A stretch of 64,000 bases of DNA from Strigamia acuminata. Taxonomy: Eukaryota > Arthropoda > Chilopoda > Geophilomorpha > Linotaeniidae. The stretch is from assembly GCA_949358305.1 (NCBI GenBank), contig OX442320.1, forward strand, positions 8,634,259 through 8,698,258, in the 5' to 3' direction. Below the pieces are notes generated by a model. It saw only the letters and a program-made list of their open reading frames with translations. It did no database searches and was not told where the DNA came from. Every line of letters begins with the position of its first letter. Positions within the stretch are counted from its first letter, which is position 1. Shown piece after piece: positions 27,001 to 39,447 of this stretch. The position numbers and the translations under genes are program-made.

Positions 27001-27328
27001 ATCATTATTTCCAATAATTTTATTGATTTTTATCATTATTTCCAATAATGTTATTGATTTTTATTATTTATTTAGGAGAGAATGGATGAGTACGATTACA
27101 AAAAACCAATACAAGGACAGCAGAAGAAGCCATTTAAAGATCATTGGAGGAAACACACGTTATCGCGTGTGGATTTAAGCAACGGACAAGTATTTAACCT
27201 AATACAATTAAATTAAATTAAATTAAATGAAAAAATGTCTTTAGGTCAAACTGGAATATCGACCGGTGATCGATAAAACATTGAGCGCCGAGTGCGAGTG
27301 GGTCGTGCCCGCTGTCCGATCCTATTAG
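24084..27328 (+). CDS. SDHA: Succinate dehydrogenase flavoprotein subunit, mitochondrial
   Basis: SDHA is the FAD-bearing catalytic subunit of respiratory complex II, oxidising succinate to fumarate in the mitochondrial matrix. Fourteen exons were modelled: 24084-24140, 24306-24383, 24459-24617, 24680-24735, 24804-24891, 24963-25127, 25187-25335, 25390-25879, 25937-26134, 26192-26284, 26354-26455, 26517-26660, 27076-27189 and 27245-27328. The N-terminus is a basic, hydroxylated mitochondrial presequence. Then come the FAD-binding [13 protein letters not shown], the covalent-FAD histidine in [45 protein letters not shown], the catalytic [10 protein letters not shown] region, and [21 protein letters not shown]. 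The C-terminus RKHTLSRVD...[10 protein letters not shown] is typical. AATAAA lies at 27474-27479. It looks intact. Confidence 0.97.
26730..27070 (+). repeat. Tandem AT-rich repeat in SDHA intron 12
   Basis: A unit of about 32 bp (core TTTTATTGATTTTTATCATT) is repeated roughly six times before exon 13, preceded by shorter degenerate copies (TTTTATAATTTTTTCTAATAA). It fills most of the 415 bp intron, which is the longest in the gene. Confidence 0.85.
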
Positions 27329-27578
27329 ATTTTTCACAACTTTTCAATCCCCCTCCGAAGCTATAAAACATATTTTTGGTGTTGTGGTTTTTCAGTGCAA
27401 ACTGAACGAGTTTGTTTATAGTTCTAGCCGAATTTAACCGTGTACATATTGACATATTCCCGTAGTCACACGTAATAAAACATTTAAATACATATTTGAA
27501 TCATTTTTATTATAAAACTTTCTATAAATTTGTTATTTACAAGCCTAAAAATCACAGATATCTCACATTCTCATCAAA

Positions 27579-29012
27579 CTAAACAAGTTGCGCATTTAAA
27601 TCTCTCCCAACAGACTTAATAAGATGCGGTTTAAAAACACTCGCAACATCGCCACGACCGATTAACAGCGAGCCTTTAACAAACTCATCAACCGTGACGC
27701 CATCTTTATCCAACTGCGCCAACAACTCCCTCGTACATCCCCCGTGCGCACACCGGAATTTCTGCAACTGCGTAATCTCCGCGGAACTGTGACCTAAAAA
27801 TCACAAAAAAAAATTAAAAATTCAACCTAAAATAATTAATTTTTTCATCAAAATAATTACCAAACTGTCTCGCAAGAGCCGTCCAATCCCGCTTATCCGA
27901 CCGATACGGATTCAAAAGATTCTCCACTTGAATTCGCTTGCATTTGGGCGCATTGTACAGATTGGCTCGGAGCAGTGCTGCAATCGAGATTAGAAGCGTT
28001 ATTATAATAAACCGTGAAAGCAAGTCGAGGGGGAAGGAGGGGTCGGTGGTCGTAAAGTCATGTGATAGCTGGCGGGTCAGCAAAGGCGGTGTTCTTTGAT
28101 GGCGAAAATTACAAGTGCAATTAAACGCGAGGGGGAAGCAGCGAGAACGAAATTAAAGAACTTTATGGCTGCCTAATGAATTATGGATGAAGGCAGAGGG
28201 GTAATAGAGCCATCAGTCCCAACATTTTTAAAGGAACGAAAAAAAAAATTAATTACGCGACAAATTAAACTCACATTTACAATCGAGTTGCTGATGCGGA
28301 GTCGTTTTGTAATGTTGCCGCGAGAGGAGCCATTTTTTGATCAAAACATAGAGCAAAAGTCCGAATATGACCGCGGATAAAAGCGTGCAATAAAGCGGCA
28401 GAAGTCCCTCTCCGAACGAAACGAACGTCTCCTGACCGCTCGCTTGTGGCTGCGACGACGACTTCCGGTTGTGCGCGTGTTTCTTGCTGCAAATCGTGTC
28501 TTGAATGGGCGTGCAGTTGTGCATTAACACCTCGTTCTTGCACACCGCGCACGGCACGCACTCGGCACTGTTGCTCAGTACGTCCGAGAAAAATCCGATC
28601 GGACATTGAAGACAAATGGCGTCGTTCGTCGCTCCGCAAGGCACGATAGCGCCGTAGCCATGCGGGCACAGCCGGCATTGCTCGCACCGAGACGTCTCGT
28701 GGTTCCAATAAAACTCCTTAGAACATTTATCCGCACAAACCGAATCGTGCGTTTGATTACAGGCACGTTCTTCGAGACCAACTGAACACAGAGTGCATTG
28801 ATTACACGTGCCGTTTGACAAGTACGCGAGTCCTTCGGTACATAACACCGGCACGCACGTCGAGTTGTGTTTGCCGTCTTCGGAGCACTCGTTGGGCACT
28901 ACTGGACGAGTGTTTAGCTGGAAAGAAATATTAAAAGTTGAATTTTGTGCCGAGAGTTTCGTGTAATTTGAATTACCAAGAGTGTGAGAAGAAGAGGAAG
29001 ATGCGGCCACAT
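27579..29012 (-). CDS. TNF-receptor-superfamily death receptor, p75NTR-like
   Basis: This is a type I membrane receptor. Four exons (minus strand) were modelled: 28977-29012, 28275-28917, 27861-27977 and 27579-27793, giving 336 residues. The tiny first exon encodes the signal peptide MWPHLPLLLTLL; a 59 bp intron separates it from four TNFR cysteine-rich repeats (CNQCTLCSVG, CRLCPHGYG, CVPCAVCKN and similar). One transmembrane helix (LYCTLLSAVIFGLLLYVLI) follows. The cytoplasmic end (about residues 235-325) is a death domain: RSDKRDWTALARQFG, ITQLQ, LLAQLDKDGVTVDEF. Four repeats plus a C-terminal death domain is the p75NTR/NGFR layout. Drosophila Wengen and Grindelwald lack a death domain, while a p75NTR orthologue is known from Daphnia. 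The frame also stays open through intron 1 and upstream, but that reading lacks a signal peptide. Confidence 0.88.
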
Positions 29013-30331
29013 GTTGACCCCGCTGTATCCTTTCTGTATCTGGTTTGTTCTGTCTCGTGTTATGTTTGTTGGTGGCTCCCTCCTTCCCTTCCCTTGGCCC
29101 TAGGCTGTTGTAGGGGGAAAAGGTGGATCCGTTTTGTCGGCGTGTGCAATTGGACGTCGATCCGAAGACTGTAATTAGACTCGAGGGGCACGAATGTGCG
29201 GTGCAAAGGCAAAGTGTTGACCTTGACAAGAGGACTCGAAATTTCGCGGGGCTTCGACAGTAATCACAGGTGATAGCGGGCTAGGCGCAAAAGTGCGTGA
29301 ACCTGCCTTGAGGATGATGTTATACGTCCCCCCCTCTCTCTTGATGGCTTTTTAGGGATCCTCCTTCTTCAATAAAAACCACATTTCACAAAAAGGGAAT
29401 TCCTTACGAAAACACTCGTAAACTTTTTTTGCCTCGAAAATTATTTTTTATTTAATTTAATTTTTTAAATAAATAAATTTTTTTAATTTTTATGAAAAAT
29501 TGCTTTTTTTTAATTTAGATTTTTCGATTTTGTTTGATTTTTGCATCAACTTTACGTGATTGAATTACAAAAATCAATACACCTTTTAGGTTTTAACACT
29601 AGATGGCGGATGTAAGTAGTGTAGGCCGTGGTGTTACGGGTGACGCGGATGAATCAGGCCTGTGGTTTAGCGAATGGAACGTAGGCTATGGTTAGCCGTA
29701 AATTCTATTATTCTCCGCAAGGGAGCAGTGTGGATGGGCATCATAAATGCGGTATGTTAAGAAATTATTTAATTGTATTAATTCGGTATTTGAAATGCCT
29801 TTCCAGACAAATGTGATACAAATGAAGTGGGATTTTTCAACGGACTAATAATTTCCATGTTATTTTTTAATTGTAGTGGTCGTATTCGTGTTGCTAGTTG
29901 CTGATCAATAAAATGGCCGCCGAGACGAGTTAGCATTGGCAAGGATCTGTCCACACAACAAGAAGAGCGTAGAGCGAACGATTCGAATTAATCTGCGTTT
30001 CCGCGCACAAAACGGACAGATTCGGGTGTAAATAAGTGTATCGCATCCTTAGATACGATCAAAACGTGTCTTAGGTAAGTAAAATTGAAAAAATGGATTT
30101 TTTTCGCACCCAAACTGGAATGAAGATTTAATTTAAACAAAAAACGCTGTTTTTGATTTTTCAGTCGTAAAAATCCGTTTTGTTAGCGAGAAAACGTTAA
30201 TATTTACACCAATTTGACGAATTTATTCGTGCTTTTTATTTGTTTTTGATGTTTTCTTTTTTTTTCTCTCTCTCTTTGTATCAAAATTCTAGAGCCTCGT
30301 GTTTTTTCTCGGGCGCATTTTCGTTGTCAAA
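29013..30331. promoter_or_regulatory. Divergent region between the death receptor (-) and SETD2 (+), with SETD2 5' UTR exon
   Basis: A probable non-coding first exon of SETD2 ends at 30074 in a strong donor (TTAG/GTAAGT) and joins an acceptor at 30291-30292 (ATTCTAG), just before the start codon. A CTCF/YY1-like CACTAGATGGCGGA lies at 29597-29610. No other gene is supported. Confidence 0.55.
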
Positions 30332-33300
30332 ATGGCCGAAGATGAAGACGAATACGATCCGGCGTTTCCAACGGGGTGAGTTAATTTTTAGAAAAAAAAA
30401 AACAAAGGCAAAAAATGTTTAGAGTGCAAGGAGGATGGAATACGGCGGTTTTCGATTTATAAATAGTAAAAAAATAGGAATGAGGTTTAGCGGGCCGATC
30501 TCGCTCGAATTTCCGTCGGCAAAAATGTAGCGAATTAGAGAAGGCGAACGGCGAAAGGCGCCGGGAAAATTCCAAGGACGGAGTCAAACGGTTGATGTTT
30601 AATTTAAGCCTTGCTCTATACCTTATTTTTTCTATTTCAAGGTGTTGAGATGTAGAATATAAATTTATTTCGGGCTTTTTTTGCCCCAGCATTTGGATAT
30701 TTCCTGCCTGAAAATGATAATGGCGGTGTGTTTGCAGCGAGAGAGGGCGAGAAACAAAAACGACGACAAGAGAAGCATGATTTTTTTTATTTATTTTTAT
30801 TTATTTTTTTATTTTTTATTGATTTCGGTATTGGGAGGGAAGATGGATGTGGTTTTTTGTTTTGGTTTCGTGCGGAATGTGCGAATTTATCGTTTTTTTT
30901 GTATTTTGGGTGATTAAGTTGGGGGAAATGTTTATTTGTTTTTATCAGGAGAAAGAATTTCGAACAAAGAGAATTGTTAAGCCTAATTTTGGAGGAGAAA
31001 TAGGGGGTGGAGATTGAAAAGGGAAAAGGAAAGCGGGTCATTCGACAACCCTCTTCTCCCTCTTCAGCCATCTTGGCATCATTGAGTTGCAACTACTGAT
31101 CAGCGCCATTTTATATTTATTCGTTTTTGTTGTAATTTTTTTTATTTTTGTTGAATTTTCGATGAAATTATGATTTGATGATTATTTTAATTTTTAGTTT
31201 TGTTTAATTTTGTTTATGATTTGTTCTTTTTAGTGACGACGATGAGGAAACGGTGGAAATTGAAAACGTTCCAAAATTGTGTTGCGATGACGTTCCATTG
31301 ATTGTGTCGGACGAAGTGATTGTGAGCGCGAGTCCGATCGCGATGAAGATCGAGGAGGTTTCAACGGACCAAGATTTGCTCAACTCGCTGCCAACCATCG
31401 AAATCATCGCCCACGAACAAATCGAAATCGTACAAAATCAAATCGAAATCGTACAAAATGAAGTTGAGCACGAAACCGTCGTCACGGATTTATCGGACAT
31501 GGAGCACGAGTCGTGCGTTCAAATTGGCGACGTCACCATCGACGCTGACGGCAGTGAGTCCGCAATTAAAAATGCAAATTCTTGACAAAACGTAAAAATT
31601 TATTTATTTTTATATTTTTTTATTTTGTTATTTCGTCAACAGGCAGCAGCCAAGACGTGATAGCCGAGGAAATCCTCGTGACCACCGAAGAGGAACCGGA
31701 ATTAGCTAAAGAAGAGGAAAAAATGTCGGGGGAGCCGCCATTGTCGCTGGACTTCACGTCGGACAGCAACTGCAGTTCGGAAACGTGGAAATCGGGTGTG
31801 ACGAACGGGGAAATGTGCGCGTCGCCGAAGGACGAGGAAGACTCGAATTCGAATTCCAGCCCCAGCAAGAAGTCGCCGCCTTCCGCGGCACCCGTGAAAG
31901 TGAAACGATCACGTGGCAGGCCGGCAGGGTCGACGAAGACGCAGCACGCGAACAGTAGTGGTGGGAATGTGAGCGTGCAGAGCGCGGAGGGTCGGGAAGA
32001 GGAGCGAAACAGTAAAGGTCAGACGAGACGGCGAAGCAGTCGCATCAAGTCGATCGAGGAGCGGAAGGAACGGCAGCGGGAGTTGAAGGAGAAGGAGGTG
32101 AAGAAGAAATGCGAATGGGAAGACAAGTTGAAGAAAGAGAAGATGGCGGACCCGCTGCGCAAGGAGGAGGAGAGGAAGGAGACGTCGGCGCAGAATTCGG
32201 CGGCCGAAGACGGGGTTTTTCAGCCGCCGTGCGCACCCGCGAACGGGTCGACGTCTCCGAGGGTCGGCAAGGAGTCTCCGGCCACGGGGAGCGCCGAGGA
32301 GATTTTTTCCCGGCCTGAGAAAGTGAAGAGTAGGTGGAGACGGAGCAGCGAGTTGGAACGAGCCGAGACCAAGACTTATCCCATGTCATTATCAGGTTTA
32401 CCGAACGGTTTTGTTAATAGCGGGCTCGAAACGCCCGCGTGCGACATGGAGAAACTCAGGATTAACTCGTCGAGTCTTAAGTCACACGACGAATGCGAAA
32501 AGGATGACGAGAGGGAGAAGATTAAGGCTCCCGTCACACCCGATAAAATGCCCGCGTTTGAGGAGATTAATTCGAATATTTATCGATGTGATAGGTAGGA
32601 AGAGATAAGATTGCTTTGATTTTATTTTTTAATATTTTATAATATTTTTATTTTATTTTTATTTTATTTTTATTTTTTTAGGAAGAAAAGTAAAAGCAAA
32701 AAAGAGGTTCGACGCATGGTGTGCGATTGTACTATAATGAAGGAAGAGATTTCGAGGGGGATGGTTGCTTGTGGTGAGGATTGTCTCAATCGACTGCTTA
32801 TGATCGAATGGTATTTGGAATTTTTTGTTTCGTTTTGTTTTTTGGTTACTATTTGTTTGTTTTTTGTTTTTTAACAGTGGTTCGCGGTGTCAGACTGGTG
32901 GTTATTGTTCGAACAAGAGGTTTCAGAAGGTGATTGAAGAGTTTTTGGGTGTTTGAATGAATTTAATTTTTTTATTTTTTTTATAGCAAATTTATGCTAA
33001 AATTGAACCGTTTAAAACCGAGATGAAAGGTTGGGGATTGCGTGCTCTAGAGGATCTTCCAGGGTAATTATTTTTTAATTATTATTGTTGTTTTGTTTAA
33101 TTTGATTTATTTTTTTTTTGCGAATTTAGGGGCAGTTTTCTGATAGAGTATGTAGGCGAGGTGTTGGAGTCGCGGGAATTTCGCAAAAGGGTGAAAGAAT
33201 ACGCTCGAGATAATCATCAACATTACTACTTCATGGCACTGAAAAGCGACGAAATCATCGATGCCACTCGAATGGGAAATCCATCCAGGTTTATCAACCA

Positions 33301-36300
33301 CAGTTGTAGTCCTAACTGCGAAACACAGAAGGTTTTATTCGAATTTATTTTTAAAAAAAATTTATGTTTTCTTATTTTTTTTTTTTAAATTTAATTTTTA
33401 CAGTGGACGGTGAATGGTGAGCTGCGGATTGGGTTCTTTACGCGCACATTTGTCGCTGCTGGCGAGGAATTGACGTTCGATTATCAGTTTCAACGATATG
33501 GGTATGGAAAAACGGGTTTAAATAATTCGTGCGGGTGTTTTTTGTGTACTAATTGTTGTTTCGTGGTGTTGAAATTGCAGCAAAGAAGCGCAAAGATGCT
33601 ATTGTCAATCGGATTTGTGTCGCGGATACATCGGAGGAAGTAATAATAAGCAAATGCCAATCAAGAAGGAGAAGCAGCAACGGGAACAAATTCCGCGAAG
33701 GAAAAAGATATACGAAGAAAGGAGAAAGGAATCCTTGGAAGACATGGCTGTGAGTGTCCCATTTTTGTTGGATTTCTTTTGTTATCCTTTTTTGTCTTAG
33801 TCGAACTAGTGAGAAGGAAAAAAAATCTAGTCTAGAGTTCACGCGATGAACACTCGACTGGATTTTTTTTTTTGTTGTTAAAAGAAAAAAAAAATTAGAT
33901 TAATTTAATTGAAAAGCGCGAATTTGATGCTATTCCAAAGCGTTTATTAGAATTGTTATAAATGTAAGGCCTCTTCTGCAACTTGTTTGGGAACCAAGCC
34001 TAACACGGGCACACTTTTATTTCAGCAGTTTTGGACTACGAACGGAACAAATATAATTCGGACGATGCTAAAAGTACTTCGTTGCTGCCTCGTGGACATT
34101 TGAGATTGAATCCAGGCGAATCCGCCCGCCGAAATGAAGACGAAGGAAGAAAATTGAAGAAACTAAACAATTATTCTGTTGAATATGAAAGAAACGATTG
34201 TAAAATGCACGCAGGACGTCGTTGAGACTGTTTCGATGCGTGTCCGTGTTGTTGCAGAAGTGGCCATTTTTTAAGCACATTTGGAATAGCATTTGAAATT
34301 GTAGTTATTATTATTATTAGTTGTTTGTGTGTTTTTGGTGTGTTTTGATTGGTTTTTGTGTGTTTTTGTGCAGTTGGAGGAAGAGGTGGAGCGGCTGAAT
34401 CAAAAAGGGGGCTTGAAGAACCGCGAGCACACACTGACGTTGTCGCGGCTGATGGTGAGGGCGGAGGACCCCGAGCTGCGCATGGCGCTGCTGAAGATCC
34501 TACAGGTGAGCTAATTGTCGACTGAAAAGGGGTTTGGTTTCAGGGTTGATATATTTCGGTCTTAAGTTAACGGTGAGCGGGCCCCCTTCGTAGAAAACTA
34601 CCGAGCAAGCTTGTCTGAGGCTGTTCCTGGACTACCACGGACTGTCGCTGCTGTGGAGCTGGATGGCGGACGTGAGCAACGACGAGGAGGCGGTCGAGTT
34701 GAAGACGCAGATCCTCCAGACGTTGCAGATCCTACCCATCAACAACAAGACGATGCTGATGGACAGCAAGGTCCTCGCCGTCGTCCAGAAGTGGGCCGAG
34801 CTGAGCGCGACTCAACAGGAGGAACACAAGGAGAAAGAGACGGAGGCACCGCCGACCACGACGACGACGACGACGACGACACCGACGGAAGGGGAGAAGG
34901 AAGCGAGCGAGACGAACGATTCGACGGGCACGAGCGACGCGACGGTCGTTGAGTGCAAAAAGGAGCCGCAGCCGCAGCCGGAGCCTCAACCACAGCCGGA
35001 ACCGGAACCGGAGGTGGTGAAAGACGTTGTGGTGATTAAAATGGAGGTGGACGAGGCGAAAATCGAAGAGGTTTTCGATTGCGGGAAGGAGAAAGATGCG
35101 ATTAATGAGGAATCGGTGATTTGTCAGCACGACGGGTTGGTCGAAGCGGTTTGCGAGGTGGAAGCGACGGTCGAGGAGAAAATGGAGGTGGACGATGAGG
35201 TGGTTCCGGTACCCGTGGCGGTGAAAGAGGAAGTGGTGGTGGTGGAGGAAGCGATTAGCGAGGCGGTTGAAGAGATTAAGAGCGAGGAGAAGCCGGCGGC
35301 AGAAGTCGAGGTGGCGGACGAAACGAAGGCGGACGAGGAGGAGAAGCGAGAGAAAGTTGCGGAGGAGCAGCCGGCCGTGAAGAAGGAAGTGGTGGAGGAG
35401 ACGATCGCGGTGGCCACGGGTCCGCAGAGAGCGCTGTTGCTGGCGAATTTGGCCAGCCAGTTGCTGGACGCGTGGAGCAGCTTGAAGGAAGCGTACAGAA
35501 TTCCAAAGAGGGAACAGAACCAAACGCGAAGGGAACACGAGCGGGAGGCCGATCGCAGGTCCAAGGAGAAGGAGAGCGAGAGGGAGAGAGATCGAGATGA
35601 CGACGACCGATCGGGTAAGGAGTGAGTTGGTGGAATGAAATGGATTTGTTTAATGATTTTTGGATTTTGTTTGTTTGTAGATTACGACAGATACGATCGG
35701 CGGAGGAGTCCCGACAAGGACCATTATAGGCACAGGGAGAAACGGAGTTACCACGACTCGGATCCGCCGCCAGAGCACAAGTACAAGAAGAGGATTCGCA
35801 GCGTGGTGATGCTGTCGCCCGGTTATTCGCCGATGGCGCGCATGTCGAAGGAGGAGAGGAGACATTTGTTCGAGCTGAAGGTGCAGCAGGAAGAGGCGGA
35901 GGAGGCGATGAGGAAGCAGCACGAGGAATACATGCGGCAACGGCAGGAGGCGATGGAGGCCGACGCGGCTGCGGCGATCGAGGCGGAAGCCATTGCGGCC
36001 TTGGCGGCCGACCCCATGCTCGCGATGTATTGCAACTCGGAGTATCCGCTGCCGCCGGAGTTTTTCACTTCGCCGGGGCCGCCCCTCGTGTTTCCGCCGC
36101 CCGGGCCGATCCCCATTCCCATGCCCGTGCAGGCGGTGGTGCCGGTGCCGCCGCCGGTGAATTGCGAGCCTCCGGTGCCTGGTGAGGAGGATTTGAGTCC
36201 ACTGTTGGATGAAAACGGCGTGCCGTTTGAACAGCCGATTGCGTATCCGCCGCCCGGTGTGGTGTATCCGGCTCAGGCGCAGGCGCAGGTGGGTTTGAGG

Positions 36301-37610
36301 TGGTAAATGGTTGTTTGGTTGGTTGGTTGATTTTGTTTTTGTTTGCAGCAGGTTTATTCACCCGTCATTGCAGCGCCCGGGGTTCACGCGACGTATCTGG
36401 GACCAGAGGGACAAATACCGGCCATGTATTACCCGATTGGACCGGCCGGTGAAGAGATGGACTCGCCCGGTCGACCGCCGCCGACTATCATTCAAATACC
36501 TCTTAGCGATGGGGTCAGTGTACGTTTGTTCGGTTTGGTTTTGGGTGTGATTTTTGTTTGATTTTTGGTTTGAATTGCAGCCCGTTTTGACTCCGATTCC
36601 GAATTGGAACGACGGAAACGCGCCCGAAGAAGTGAAACTTGCGGGCGAGGAGGACGAGGAAGACGACGACGAGGAGGAAGATGAAGATGATGAGGAGGAA
36701 AATGAAAATGATGAGGAAAAGGAGGATGATGATGACGAGGATGATGATGATGACGACGACGACGATGACGATGATGATGACGACGACGAGGGCGACGATG
36801 TACCGGTGAAGCCGGTAGCCGTGAAGTTGCCGCCTGGGTGGAGGAGCGCCAAAGATGACGAGGGACGCACTTATTATTATCATTCTAAACTGAGGTAGGT
36901 TTGATGGAGATTGGCTTTGAGACGTACACTCTCTTTCATCCACAAGGAGTGGTGTTTGATTCCACTGTTTGTCAGCGACGAGTGTTAGATTAATTGCGCA
37001 GCGTGTCTTATTTTCGCGTTTATTTGTCGACGCGTAAATTTTAACGACTGCCGACAAAGGAATTTTTGTTTTGTTTTTGTTTGATTGATCGGGATTTGTT
37101 GTTTCAGGAAGCCTCAGTGGGAACCACCGGCCATGGAGGAGGAGGAGGACGAGGAAGGTGATGGAGATACGCCGACGATCGACGAGCCGAAGGTGGCGAA
37201 GAAAAGATCGACGACCACGGCGGCCGCTGACACGTCGAGCGAGAAGGTCAAGAGACTGAAGGAACATTTCCGCAGCAAGATGTCTCTGTTTATGGTGCAG
37301 TGCTTGAATCCGTATCAGAAACGCGATTGTAAACTCGGACGAATCACTTCGAAAGATGATTTCAAACATTTAGCGCGAAAAGTATGGAATTTGTGTTGAA
37401 AGAAATGTTGTATGTTTTTTTTCAATGTTTTGTTTGGTTTAGTTGACGCATTTCGTGTTGGCCAAGGAGCTCAAACATTGTCGTAAAATCGAAGAATTGG
37501 AAATCAGCGACAACGTGAAGCACAAGGCCAAGGATTTCGTGAGGAAATACATGGGGAAATTCGGACCGGTTTATCGGAAAAACGCTTCGCCCAAAGACGA
37601 CGGAGTATGA
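30332..37610 (+). CDS. SETD2: SETD2-type histone H3K36 methyltransferase
   Basis: SETD2 trimethylates H3 lysine 36 behind elongating RNA polymerase II. Sixteen exons were modelled: 30332-30375, 31234-31553, 31643-32594, 32682-32810, 32878-32929, 32987-33063, 33130-33331, 33404-33501, 33581-33749, 34374-34505, 34594-35614, 35681-36288, 36349-36519, 36581-36894, 37108-37381 and 37443-37610, giving 1576 residues. Order: acidic and basic disordered N-terminus; AWS domain (about 439-499; CDCTIMKEE, CQTGGYCSNKRFQ); SET domain (about 500-625; GWGLRALEDLPGGSFLIEYVGEV, RFINHSCSPNCETQKW, ELTFDYQFQRYG); post-SET cysteines; a conserved helical SETD2 segment (LFLDYHGLSLLWSWM); a proline-rich stretch; an Asp/Glu run; a WW domain (LPPGWRSAKDDEGRTYYYH); and a C-terminal SRI domain that binds phosphorylated polymerase CTD. 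It is shorter than human SETD2 (2564). AATAAA is at 38136-38141. Confidence 0.96.
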
Positions 37611-38672
37611 GGACGACCAGCCATCGACTGCGAGGTCACACTGCCCCTCCCTCCCTCTCTCTCTCTCTCACACACGCGGCCAGCTGGCTGGTCAGCACGA
37701 GCATTAGGCCGCCGTCGTAGCTGATGCTGGTGCCCATATTTGGTAGCTCGGGCGTACCAAAGTCAAATGAATCATTTTGGTCATTCGTTCATTTTGTTGT
37801 CATCGTTTGGATGGAAGGGGGACAAATAATGAGTTTGGTTTTTATTTTGCTTTCTGAGACATTCGACTGCCATGTTTGAGAATAGTGCAAGTTTGTATCA
37901 TTATTCTATAATTAATTGGTTAATTTTTTTTAGGAACTTAATTTTCTAGTTAAGTTCTTGGGTGTGATGTTGTTGTGATGTCATATTTATGGATTCCATT
38001 TGAGGGATAAAAGTGGTTTGGATGCCCTTATGTTTTTGTAATATATGCAGAATGTATGATTTTGAGTTTTATTATTATTATTGTTATTATTATTTTTTTA
38101 ATTATTCTTTGTTTGTTTTTTTTGTTTGTTTTTTAAATAAACAAGTCATGAAATAATTAGGTTATAAATTGATTTGTTTTAACTTGTAAATAGGAACAAC
38201 GTTGGCCGCCATTCAGATGTGGTGGTTTATTAGCTACTTAAAGTATAAACTGTTTTACACTTTTTATTGCTTAAGAAATAAATAAATAATATCGTATTTT
38301 TGGTTGTTTTTGAGTTGGGTTGGGGGTTTGTGATTTTCGGACGTCGTTCTTCGCGGCGAGGTTGAATTTTGGATTTTATTTTGATGATAGTGTTTGTTTG
38401 TGTTTACAAATAAACTGTCGGTCGTTTTTGGTTTACGACCGGTGTAACAGCGCACTTGAAAACAAATCCGCATTCGCTTCGTTGCGGCGCAGACACAAGA
38501 CCAACAAATAAATCTCTACGACGCTTTATGCTTTAGAATGGTTCGGGTATCTTCCACCAGATGGAATAACGTGAGGTTGGATTGCATTGTGGGAAGAAGA
38601 CGGGCATTGGTGGATATTTTAGAACTCTAATCTTTGGCCATCCACGAACGAAACTGAAGTTTGCTCAACGTC
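37611..38672. other. SETD2 3' UTR and intergenic sequence
   Basis: The 3' UTR contains a CT microsatellite near 37650-37670 and a poly(A) signal at 38136-38141. Beyond it lies AT-rich intergenic sequence; short open frames at 38264-38511 have no recognisable features. Confidence 0.55.
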
Positions 38673-38834
38673 ATGATGGATTTGAGTGAGTGTACTTTCC
38701 AAAATTAAGGATTAACAGCTCAATAGATTTTAAAATTCTGCCATTATTATTTTTTTTCAGAGAATGCACGCTGCAAATTGTTTAATCCGTATGACGCCAT
38801 ATTTGATTCAAAGTGTGATCAGCATCGATGCTAA
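38673..38834 (+). CDS. Candidate 28-residue micropeptide gene, two exons
   Basis: Exons 38673-38685 and 38761-38834 join across a good donor (GTGAGT) and a poly-T acceptor (TTTTTTTTCAG) to give 28 residues beginning MMDLKNARCKLF and ending in CDQHRC. The peptide is cysteine-bearing with no signal or membrane segment. I do not recognise it. The splice signals are convincing, but such a short frame can arise by chance, and an alternative donor at 38815 would change the C-terminus. It converges with a weak minus-strand unit ending near 38880. Confidence 0.3.
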
Positions 38835-38909
38835 AACCGAAACACGACTAAACTTAACGCATGAATTATTTTTTTAAATGTTTTATTTCTAGATAATCGT
38901 TGCCACAAT

Positions 38910-39301
38910 TTATAGGAGGTCATACGTTGCTATTTTCTCTAAGAAATAACAAAATGGTGCCATTTTTGTAGTACTTATTCCACTGATGCACACGCCCACG
39001 ATGAAAACCGCTCCGAACAAACACGACCAGACGATGCCTTCGTTCAAACTGCAATTTGGTAAAGAATTAAATGGGAATTGGGAGAAATAAATGAAGATGG
39101 AGTGACAGTTTAACAACAGGTGGGGCCATTTGCGTCGTTGCAGCAAATCTGGTCGCATTGCACGAGTAAACGTTTTCCAAAACTTGCCACGGTATGTTTG
39201 GGTCGAATCCACAGTCGATTGACGCTACGGGTTGAAAGCGATTGGTTTGAAATTAATGTTTTTTTTTCTCGTTTCAGGTTGTTTTTACCTGAATGAGACA
39301 G
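38910..39301 (-). other. Candidate minus-strand transcription unit with one membrane helix
   Basis: A TATA-type CTATATATAG (about 39393-39402, minus strand) lies upstream. A leader ends at a donor near 39292 (CATTCAG/GTAAAA), and an acceptor lies near 39238. The last open segment encodes a hydrophobic helix (IVWSCLFGAVFIVGVCISGIS) and stops at 38910, with AATAAA on this strand at 38881-38886. Two frames compete in the middle exon and no start codon is clear, so I do not give a protein. Confidence 0.25.
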
Positions 39302-39447
39302 ACAGGTGAACAGAGAAGCGAACAGAGGTAAAGCGGGCTTTATTTTGTATTTTTTTTGGAATTTATTTGGGATTGATTGGTTGCTAAGTAACTATATATA
39401 GAGCACTGATGTGTGTGTAAGTGCAACATGCCACCATAGTAAACGCG

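Noticed and set aside
28918-29229. Longer N-terminus for the death receptor reading through intron 1
   Set aside because: The read-through frame lacks a signal peptide, whereas splicing a 59 bp intron joins a clean signal peptide to the first cysteine-rich repeat.
34021-34225. Possible extra or alternative last exon in SETD2 intron 9
   Set aside because: An acceptor-like TTTCAG is present, but the frame entering from exon 9 soon meets a stop and the residues resemble nothing in SETD2; skipping it gives the conserved protein.
34732-35538. Long antisense open frames opposite SETD2 exon 11
   Set aside because: They are shadows of GC-rich, acidic coding sequence; they have no splice context or family motifs.
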